Positions 23,116-31,579 of a stretch of DNA of 33,926 nucleotides are shown one piece after another (position 1 is the stretch's first letter; every line of letters begins with the position of its first letter). Source of the DNA: an uncultured Myxococcales bacterium (lineage in GTDB: Bacteria > Myxococcota_A > UBA9042); the NCBI GenBank assembly GCA_903919145.1, contig CAIXGW010000139.1:1-33926 (forward strand), read 5' to 3'. The notes beneath the pieces are model-generated. The model did no database searches, was not told the DNA's origin, and worked only from the letters and a program-made list of their open reading frames with translations. Both the position numbers and the translations under genes were made by a program.

Positions 23116-25376
23116 GCCTCTGGGGCGGGAATCGCCAAGGTGTGGAACAGAAACGCCAGCTTGTCGGCGGCTTCGTCGACCTGCTTGGCGGTGGGCTTGC
23201 CTGCGCCGTGGCCGGCTTTGGTGTCGATGCGGATGAGCGTGGGGGCCGGGCCACCCTGGGCAGCCTGCAGGGCCGCTGCAAACTTGAAGGAATGGGCTGG
23301 CACCACCCGATCGTCGTGGTCGGCGGTGCCAATAAGCGTGGCCGGGTAGGCGGTGCCGGGCTTGAGCGTGTGCAGGGGGCTGAACTGGCGCAGCCAGGCA
23401 AAAGCCTTGGGGTCTTCTGACGAGCCGTACTCCGGCACCCAGGCGTAGCCGATCGTAAACTTGTGATACCGCAACATGTCCATGACGCCGACGTCAGGCA
23501 GGGCGGCGCCAAACAGATCGGGGCGCTGAATCAGGCACGCTCCTACCAACAGGCCGCCGTTGGACCCGCCGGCGATGGCGATGCGGCCTTTGCCGGAAAG
23601 ACCAGAGGCGATCAACATCTCGGCAGCGCCCTGGAAATCGTCAAACACGTTCTGCTTGTTGCCGAGCTGTCCGCCCTTGTGCCAGGCGTCGCCGTACTCA
23701 GCGCCGCCGCGCAGCACTGCCACCGCCACCACCCCGCCGGCTTCCAGCCAGGCCTGCAACATCGGCCGGTAGAACGGCGTGATGCTGACGCCAAAGCCGC
23801 CATAGCCGTACAGGTAGGCGGGGGCCTTGCCGTCGCGCTTTAGGCCCTTCTTGTGCACCACAAACACTGGCACGTCGGTACCGTCTTTGCTTTTGGCCTT
23901 GGGCTGGCTCACCTCGTAGTCGTCTGGCGAAAGGCCTGCGGGCGCCTTGAACCAGGTACTCGATTTTCCTGAAGAAAGGTCCAGCCGGTGGACCTGCGGC
24001 GGCGCCAGGAAGCCCGTGTAGGTGTAGTACAGCGCGGCGTGGCCCTGCTTGCCGGAGAAGCCGCCCAGCGTGCCGAGGTCGGGCACCTGCGGCCGGGCCA
24101 GCGGCTGCCCCTTCAGATCAACAAATTCCAGCGTTGAAGCGGCATTGCGCAGGTAGGCGAGCACCAAGCCCTCGCCGGCCAGAAACGCGGCCTGCAGGGT
24201 GTCGGCTTTCTCCGCGGTGACCGTCCGCCAGCCCACTGGAGTCCGGGTGCCGTCGCTGTCCAGGGGCGCCGGGCTCTTGGCCATCTGCCAATTCTGCAGA
24301 TCCAGGGCCAGCACCTGGCCGCGCGGACTGCCGTGGTCGGTGCGGAAATACAGGGTTTCTCCGCTGCTGCCGGCAAATTCAAAGGCCGCGCCAAAGCCAC
24401 TGACTACTTCGACCAGACCAGGGAACATCTTGGGGCGACCCTCTTGCAAGTCCTGGACCAGGATAGCATTCTTCTTGTCCGCACCGCGATGCACGGCCAC
24501 CACCAGCCAGCGGCCGTCGTCGCTGATGTCGGCGCCAAAGCCCCACTCGGGCTGGTCTTTGCGCTCGTAGATGAGCTTGTCTTGCCCTTGATCGGTGCCA
24601 ATGGCGTGGTACATGAGCTTTTGGAACTTGTTGATGCCGGTGAGCTTCTCGCCCTCTTTGGGTGCGTCATAGCGGTTGTACCAGAAGCCCTTGCCGTCGG
24701 CGCTCCAGGTGATGCCGCTGAACTTGACCCAATCGATCTTGTCAGGCAGCGGCTTGCCGCCGACTTCCTGCAAGCGGATCTGGTTCCAGTCACTGCCGGC
24801 CTGGGCAATGGCATAGGCCAGCACCTTGCCGTCGCGGGTGACCGAGTAGCTCTGCAGCGCCGCGGTGCCGTCGCTGGCCAGGGTGTTGGGGTCCAGCAGC
24901 ACCTGGCACTGGCCGTCGTCTTTCTCAGACCAGCACAGCACCGCCTGGTTCTGCATGCCGTCATTGCGCCGCCAGAAATAGCGGCCGCCTTCCACGGTGG
25001 GCGAGGAGACCTTGGGGTAATTCCAGACCTGCTCCAGGCGCTTGCGGATGGCATGGCGCTGCGGCACCGTGTCCAGGTAGCTGCGGGTCAGCTGGTTTTG
25101 GGCGGCGATCCAGGCGGCGGTGTCTGGCCCATCTTGCTCCAGCCAGCGGAAAGGATCGGCGACCTTCTGGCCGTGGTAGTCGTCTACCTGATCGACGGTC
25201 TTGCTGACCGGATAGGTCAAGCGCGCAGGGGCGGCCACCGAACTGGCGCCTTTGTCGACAGCGGTTTTTTCCACGGCAGGCTGCGGAGCCCCACAAGCCG
25301 CGGCGCCGATCGCCACCGCCGCCCAGCTGACCGCTGTTGTAGCGCTCTTCTTTAGCATCCCAACCAAATCGACCAT
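23106..25376 (-). CDS. Prolyl oligopeptidase (S9A), lipid-anchored
   Basis: ATG 25376 with GGAGG at 6-7 nt gives 756 residues; the open frame upstream is not needed. The N-terminus is a lipoprotein signal ending AAAC (Cys28), so the enzyme is probably anchored in the periplasm or on the surface rather than cytosolic. It keeps the family N-terminus (YHGQKVADPFRWLE, about 67-80), a beta-propeller gate domain (about 130-480) and the alpha/beta hydrolase domain. That domain has YGYGGFGVS, GGSNGGLL with Ser605, ADHDDRV (685-691) and KAGHGAG with His723, which make up the serine protease triad. It cuts short peptides after proline. The divergent promoter region (25377-25515) separates it from the DUF350 gene. 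The channel gene downstream overlaps its last codons. Confidence 0.94.
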   Translation of the reverse strand: MVDLVGMLKKSATTAVSWAAVAIGAAACGAPQPAVEKTAVDKGASSVAAPARLTYPVSKTVDQVDDYHGQKVADPFRWLEQDGPDTAAWIAAQNQLTRSYLDTVPQRHAIRKRLEQVWNYPKVSSPTVEGGRYFWRRNDGMQNQAVLCWSEKDDGQCQVLLDPNTLASDGTAALQSYSVTRDGKVLAYAIAQAGSDWNQIRLQEVGGKPLPDKIDWVKFSGITWSADGKGFWYNRYDAPKEGEKLTGINKFQKLMYHAIGTDQGQDKLIYERKDQPEWGFGADISDDGRWLVVAVHRGADKKNAILVQDLQEGRPKMFPGLVEVVSGFGAAFEFAGSSGETLYFRTDHGSPRGQVLALDLQNWQMAKSPAPLDSDGTRTPVGWRTVTAEKADTLQAAFLAGEGLVLAYLRNAASTLEFVDLKGQPLARPQVPDLGTLGGFSGKQGHAALYYTYTGFLAPPQVHRLDLSSGKSSTWFKAPAGLSPDDYEVSQPKAKSKDGTDVPVFVVHKKGLKRDGKAPAYLYGYGGFGVSITPFYRPMLQAWLEAGGVVAVAVLRGGAEYGDAWHKGGQLGNKQNVFDDFQGAAEMLIASGLSGKGRIAIAGGSNGGLLVGACLIQRPDLFGAALPDVGVMDMLRYHKFTIGYAWVPEYGSSEDPKAFAWLRQFSPLHTLKPGTAYPATLIGTADHDDRVVPAHSFKFAAALQAAQGGPAPTLIRIDTKAGHGAGKPTAKQVDEAADKLAFLFHTLAIPAPEAWR

Positions 25377-25515
25377 GGGTTCCTCCAATACGCTGGCAAT
25401 GATCGCGCGGATGGGGGGCGCTGTCCATTGGTCTTGGGCGGCGTGGCCCCGGTGCCCCGGGATCGCCACAATCGCTTTGGCTGTGCTACGCTGCTGCCTC
25501 CACGGAGGATCGGCC

Positions 25516-26370
25516 ATGCCTGAACTTGATTTCGCCCATCTGCTTTCGGTTGGAGCCTATTTTGCCGCTTCGGTGGCTGCTGTGGCAATTGGCAAGCTTT
25601 CTAGGGATGTGTGGGCCTCGCGCAAGGGCCACAAGCTGGCGCATGCCTTGGCCGTAGAAGACAACGCTGCGGTGGCGATCGAGCAGTCGACGTTTGTGGT
25701 GGCCACGGTCATGGGTCTGCTGGGCTCGATCGTGGTCGCTTCGGAGTCGTGGTATGCCCAGGCGGCCGACTTTGCCATCACGGCGGCGCTGGTGCTGGCG
25801 GCCCTGACCCTGGCCGAAAAAGCTACAGCGCGGCTCATCCTTCCCGGTATTGACCTGGACGATCAGGTGGTCACCCATGCCAACGTGGCGGTGGCCACGG
25901 CGCGCGCCGCCTCGGTGCTGGCCACGGCGCTGGTGGTGCGGGCGGCGTTGGGCCATGAGTCGGCCATTGAAGAGAGAATCGCCTGGGTCTTCATTGGTCA
26001 GGGCGCGCTGGTGGCGATGACCCGGCTGTACCAGCGGCTGACCTCTTATGACGATGTGGCCGAGCTCAAGCGCCGCAACCTGGCGGCAGCCTTGCCTTTG
26101 GCCGGCATTCAGGTGGCGGTGGGTCTGGTGATCGAGGCGGCGCTGCGCGGCGAAGGCGCCGGCTGGGCTGCCGACCTGAGCTCGGTCGGCTTGGACTTGG
26201 CCCTATCTGCCGTGTTGATCTACGTTCTGCGGGTGCTGGGTGACTGGCTGTTGCTGCACCACTCGACCTTTGCTGAAGAAATCGCCCGCGATCGCAACAT
26301 CGGCGCCGGCTTTGTCGAGGGCTCGAGCTACATCGCCGGTGCGTTTGCGGTGGCGTTCTTCCTGAACTAG
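25516..26370 (+). CDS. Double DUF350 membrane protein
   Basis: ATG 25516 has GGAGG about 9-10 nt upstream and gives 284 residues. The protein is almost wholly hydrophobic, with about eight membrane segments (10-28, 55-76, 85-105, 120-145, 155-170, 190-210, 222-245, 262-283). A unit of the form N-[AVLI]-A-x4-[AES]...G/A-rich helix occurs four times, at Asn50, Asn123, Asn188 and Asn261, spaced 73, 65 and 73 residues. This is the arrangement of two DUF350 domains in tandem. DUF350 proteins are inner-membrane proteins of unknown role, sometimes linked to glutathionylspermidine synthase or stress genes, which are not seen here. It is divergent from the prolyl oligopeptidase gene. Confidence 0.85.
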   Translation: MPELDFAHLLSVGAYFAASVAAVAIGKLSRDVWASRKGHKLAHALAVEDNAAVAIEQSTFVVATVMGLLGSIVVASESWYAQAADFAITAALVLAALTLAEKATARLILPGIDLDDQVVTHANVAVATARAASVLATALVVRAALGHESAIEERIAWVFIGQGALVAMTRLYQRLTSYDDVAELKRRNLAAALPLAGIQVAVGLVIEAALRGEGAGWAADLSSVGLDLALSAVLIYVLRVLGDWLLLHHSTFAEEIARDRNIGAGFVEGSSYIAGAFAVAFFLN

Positions 26371-26397
26371 ACCAAATACTTGTACTTGGATGGGTCC

Positions 26398-28203
<1,806 letters not shown>

Positions 28204-28229
28204 GCTGTCCTGTTGCACCTACGGCTCGC

Positions 28230-28289
28230 GCGCCGGTGTCTGCGCCGGTATCTGGGGCGGTGTCTGTGCCGTTATCTGGGCCGGTGCTG
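28230..28289. repeat. Five imperfect 12-bp tandem repeats
   Basis: Five 12-bp units (consensus GCGCCGGTGTCT) run from 28230 to 28289 in the 164-bp gap just upstream of the sigma54 regulator. On the minus strand one frame reads as an Asp/Thr/Gly/Ala-rich peptide of the kind used as linkers in the lipoproteins here, but no open frame with a start covers it. The rest of the gap shows no clear promoter or terminator. Confidence 0.75.
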
Positions 28290-28367
28290 CCTGCTGGAAA
28301 CCCTGGGGGAGGCGGGCAGGCCGGCCGTGCCGCCAAGCATGGGCCCAGGGTAGCCAAAACTCAACCG

Positions 28368-29210
28368 CTACTTGGCGTCTTTGGCGGGGGACCACTGCCG
28401 GTCATAGGTGCGCAGCGCGTCCCAGACGCCATAGCCGGCCAGCAGCCAAAACCCAATACCGGTGCCGATTTGGATGGCGTCGTCAGCCAGCGGTCGCGGC
28501 CCTGAGTGGCCGGCGTCGCGGTTGGAGAGGTAGTAGCCGACCGAGACCCCGGCCAGGGCTGCCTGACCCGCCAGCAGCAACCAGCCCTTGACCGGCTCGC
28601 GATTGGCAAACTGGCCTACGCCCAAAGGAAACCACATCAACGCGTAGGAGGGCGCCGAGGCGTTGCGCGGGTCCAGCTCCAGCGGCGCGGCCAAGCCATC
28701 GGCCTTGATCACGCCGGTGCTGATGAGGCGGCGGCGGCGGGCTTCAAAGTCCTCTACCATTTTAGGAGGGTATTGCGCTGGATCCAGGCGTGCGCCGGGG
28801 TTCTTGACCAGCAGGGCGTTGAATTCGTCAAAGGATTCTTCGCGCTTGTTGGTCCACCACAGGGCTGCGCCCAAGTACTCGCGGACGCGCATCTCGCGGC
28901 GCGCATCCAGCCGCACACTGGGGTAGAGCAGCGAGCGAAGCAGGGGGATCGCTGTATCAAAATCCTGGTATTTGAAGGCGTTGATCGCATTTTCCCAGGT
29001 GGCCGTCACATCGTCGCGCTCTGGCGGGCGGCCGGCGGCTGCGGGTGGATCGGCAGCCACAGCGGCAGCCGCGGGCAGCGCCAGGCTCAGCAAGGCCGCC
29101 AGGGCCGCCGTGCGCCGTCGCGCAACGCTCCACAGCCGCCGCACGGGGCTGGGGCGGCGCAGAGGTGTGGGCAGGGGGCGCAGCAGCATGGGTCGATGGT
29201 ATGCCAACAC
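28368..29210 (-). CDS. TPR/membrane protein with GxGQF motif
   Basis: The start is GTG 29210 (280 residues), just after GAGG and 6 nt from the upstream stop; ATG 29189 is a fallback without a ribosome site. The N-region is long and Arg/Pro-rich, then a hydrophobic segment ends at about 50 (PAAAAVAA), a Sec signal. A TPR-like part (about 65-165: NAINAFKYQDFDTAIPLLRSLL and REYLGAALWWTNKREESFDEF) follows. The last 90 residues contain MWFPLGVGQFANREPVKGW and two membrane helices (about 205-225 and 245-268), the layout of DUF5683-like membrane proteins of delta-type bacteria. The function is unknown; it could be a scaffold. It is translated right after the pentapeptide-kinase gene and both are probably on one message. 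Confidence 0.8.
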   Translation of the reverse strand: MLAYHRPMLLRPLPTPLRRPSPVRRLWSVARRRTAALAALLSLALPAAAAVAADPPAAAGRPPERDDVTATWENAINAFKYQDFDTAIPLLRSLLYPSVRLDARREMRVREYLGAALWWTNKREESFDEFNALLVKNPGARLDPAQYPPKMVEDFEARRRRLISTGVIKADGLAAPLELDPRNASAPSYALMWFPLGVGQFANREPVKGWLLLAGQAALAGVSVGYYLSNRDAGHSGPRPLADDAIQIGTGIGFWLLAGYGVWDALRTYDRQWSPAKDAK

Positions 29211-29216
29211 CCGGCC

Positions 29217-31370
29217 TCAGGCCAGAGCTTGGGCCAGTTCAGGCGCACCGGCGGCGGCGCGCACCAGTCGCACCAGCTGGCGGGCCAGGACCGGCTCGGC
29301 CGTTGCCGGCTCCATGGGCACCATGATCGGCAGCACCGAGGCGTCCAGATCGACGCGGCTGGCCGCCATCAACACCGGCAGGGCCCGGTGCTCATCGGCA
29401 GTCAGCGGGCGCACCTCTTGATAGCCCGCCAGCATCGCTCGCGCCAGCTGGGCTTGGATGGCTGCCGGCTGGCCGGCATCGTCGGGCCACAGGACCGTCT
29501 GCAGGTCGATGCTGCGCGCCAGATCCCACACCTGTAGATCGGTGTCGCACAGGTCCCAATCTACCGCGGCGACTCCGCCATTGTCCTGCAATAGCGCATT
29601 GCCAAACGCAAAATCGCCGTGTACCAACCCCGGTCGGCAACCTGGCAGCACCGTCCGCAGCCGGCGCGCGGTAGTCTCCAGCGCCGCCAGCAGCATCTCA
29701 GCCAGGGGGTGGCGCTGAAAAGCGGCTGCGCACGCGGCTTCTCTGCCGAGCAGGCCCAGCCACGTGGCCCGCGGATGGGGGCTGCGCAGGATCCGCGTGC
29801 CGACGCGCACGCCGCCGCGCGGCCGGCCGGTGCCGCCCAGATCGGTGCCCAGCAGGTGCAGCTGGGCCAAAGTGCTGCCCAGCCGCAGTGCGCTGGCCTC
29901 GTCCATGGCGCCTTGGTGCAGCGGCTGGCCGCCCAAGTCGGGATAGAGGGCCAGGGTATCGCCGCCAAAGACCATGACTTCGTCGCCGTCGCGGTCGGGT
30001 AGGGCCACCGGAACCATAGCGCCGCGCTGTTCCAGGGCCCGGCAGATGCGGTGGGTGTAGGCCACGCTGCCGGCTGGGCGACTGGCGCCGTGGTAGCGCT
30101 TGGCGTAGTAGGTCGCTCCGTCGCAGATGATCTTGGCGGTGGGACCGTGGGCGCCCAGGGCCACCCAGCGCACCGCCTGGACGGCGCCGCTGCCGTCGGC
30201 GCGGGTGCGCACCAGCTCGCGAAAGGCCTGATCGGTCAAGTCCAGCTGCTTGAGCTGCAGGCTCCACAGCCGCTCTTCAGGGGCCACGGCGTGCAGGCGC
30301 TGCTCGGCGCGCTGGGCCAGGCCCAGGTCGCCCACTTGCAGGGCACGGGCGATCGCGCCGTGCCAGACCCAAGCCGGCTGGTTTGGCTCGCCCATGGTCT
30401 GATGCAGCGCGTCGCGCTCTTGCTGGCGCCACTCTGGGCTGTCGGTCGCGCCCGCGCCCGCGCCGCCATCGCTGCGGCGAGCTGGCCGCGCCACCGCAGC
30501 TTTGGCCCGGTTCAGCAACCAGCGAAGCCCGGGCGTTTCTCCGGCCTTGGCCGTCACTCGCGCCAGCACCGCCGGGCGGTCGCCAGCCAGCACTTCGCGG
30601 CGCAGCTCAGCCATCCACGCCGGCTGCCCCACGTCCAGGCACGCCGCGGCGCGCGCGGTGTCGCCAGCCGCCCAGTGAAGCAGCGCCAGGTCGAGGCGGG
30701 CGCGATCGGCTCTGGCGTAGGTGTCGATAGCGGCCTGCCACCAGTTGGCGGCGGCCTGCGGGTCGCCGCGCTCCAGCGCCAGGGATCCCAGCATGTAGCG
30801 GGCGGCATCGGACTCTGGGACCCAGCGCAAAGCGGTGCGGTAGTGGCGCTCGGCCATCAAGAACTTTGCTTGCTTCCAGGCATTTTCGCCGCGGCTGGCG
30901 GCCTTGAGGCCCGCGGCCGGCTCGCCGTCTGGGCTCGCTGGGCCCGTCAGGCGCCCGGCCTGCCTTGGCCACTGCAGCCAGGCATCGGGCGCGCCGCTGG
31001 CCCCTTCTACCCAGCACCAGTCCAAGGTGGCGCCGCGCAGGTCCGCACCGTCCAGCCGCGCCTCGCGCAGGTCGGCTCCGCTGAGGTCGGCGTCGCTCAG
31101 ATCGGCGCCGCGCAAGTCGGCACCCCGCAGGTCGGCCAGGACCAAGTCGGCTTTGTGCAGGTTGGCGCCGCGCAGGTCGGCGCCGGCCAGGTCAGCCTCG
31201 CACAGCACGGCGCGCTGCAGGTCGGCGTCGCGCAAATCCGCTCCGCCAAACAGGCCGTAGCGCAGTTCGGCGTCGCGCAGGCGCAGGGGAGCATCCGCCG
31301 GTGCGGCCGGGCTCAAAGGCGCCGTGGCCGAGGGGCTGACGCCGCCATGCCAGAGCAGGGAGTCGCGCAT
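29217..31370 (-). CDS. Pentapeptide repeat / TPR / APH-like kinase fusion
   Basis: ATG 31370 with AGGAG 9 nt upstream gives 717 residues. Residues 33-117 are pentapeptide repeats (A[DN]L[RS]x: ADLRDADLQRAVLCEADLAG and onward), a right-handed beta-helix. Residues about 165-245 are TPR-like (AERHYRTALRWVPES, AARYMLGSLALERGDPQAAANWWQAAI). Residues 405-690 form an aminoglycoside/choline phosphotransferase-like kinase: YYAKRYHG with Lys424 (ATP), GLVHGDFAFGN (582-591, the HGDxxxxN catalytic loop with Asp586 and Asn591) and VDWDLCD with Asp604 (metal). The tail EVRPLTADEHRALPVL recalls type II homoserine kinases and HipA-like relatives. The kinase substrate is unknown. No signal peptide is seen, so it is probably cytoplasmic. 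I know of no characterised protein with these three parts together, but could not search. Confidence 0.88.
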   Translation of the reverse strand: MRDSLLWHGGVSPSATAPLSPAAPADAPLRLRDAELRYGLFGGADLRDADLQRAVLCEADLAGADLRGANLHKADLVLADLRGADLRGADLSDADLSGADLREARLDGADLRGATLDWCWVEGASGAPDAWLQWPRQAGRLTGPASPDGEPAAGLKAASRGENAWKQAKFLMAERHYRTALRWVPESDAARYMLGSLALERGDPQAAANWWQAAIDTYARADRARLDLALLHWAAGDTARAAACLDVGQPAWMAELRREVLAGDRPAVLARVTAKAGETPGLRWLLNRAKAAVARPARRSDGGAGAGATDSPEWRQQERDALHQTMGEPNQPAWVWHGAIARALQVGDLGLAQRAEQRLHAVAPEERLWSLQLKQLDLTDQAFRELVRTRADGSGAVQAVRWVALGAHGPTAKIICDGATYYAKRYHGASRPAGSVAYTHRICRALEQRGAMVPVALPDRDGDEVMVFGGDTLALYPDLGGQPLHQGAMDEASALRLGSTLAQLHLLGTDLGGTGRPRGGVRVGTRILRSPHPRATWLGLLGREAACAAAFQRHPLAEMLLAALETTARRLRTVLPGCRPGLVHGDFAFGNALLQDNGGVAAVDWDLCDTDLQVWDLARSIDLQTVLWPDDAGQPAAIQAQLARAMLAGYQEVRPLTADEHRALPVLMAASRVDLDASVLPIMVPMEPATAEPVLARQLVRLVRAAAGAPELAQALA

Positions 31371-31579
31371 GCCTTCAGTCTCCTGCAGGTGGGGCCTCGC
31401 CAGCACCGCGGGTGCAAGGCAAGGGTTGGGTCGATGCCACGGCGCCCAGGGCTCCAACAGCCGTCGCGTAGCGGCTATCTGCGGCAGCCCTGTGACAAAC
31501 CCGCCCAGAGTCTACCGATGGCAGCCGGCGTGCGGGTCACAACGGCGTCAGGAAGACCGCTGCGATCCTGCCAAAGCCA

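Noticed and set aside
31371..31579. Promoter of the pentapeptide-kinase gene
   Set aside because: A TTGTCA box is present on the minus strand, but no acceptable -10 box lies at 16-18 bp.
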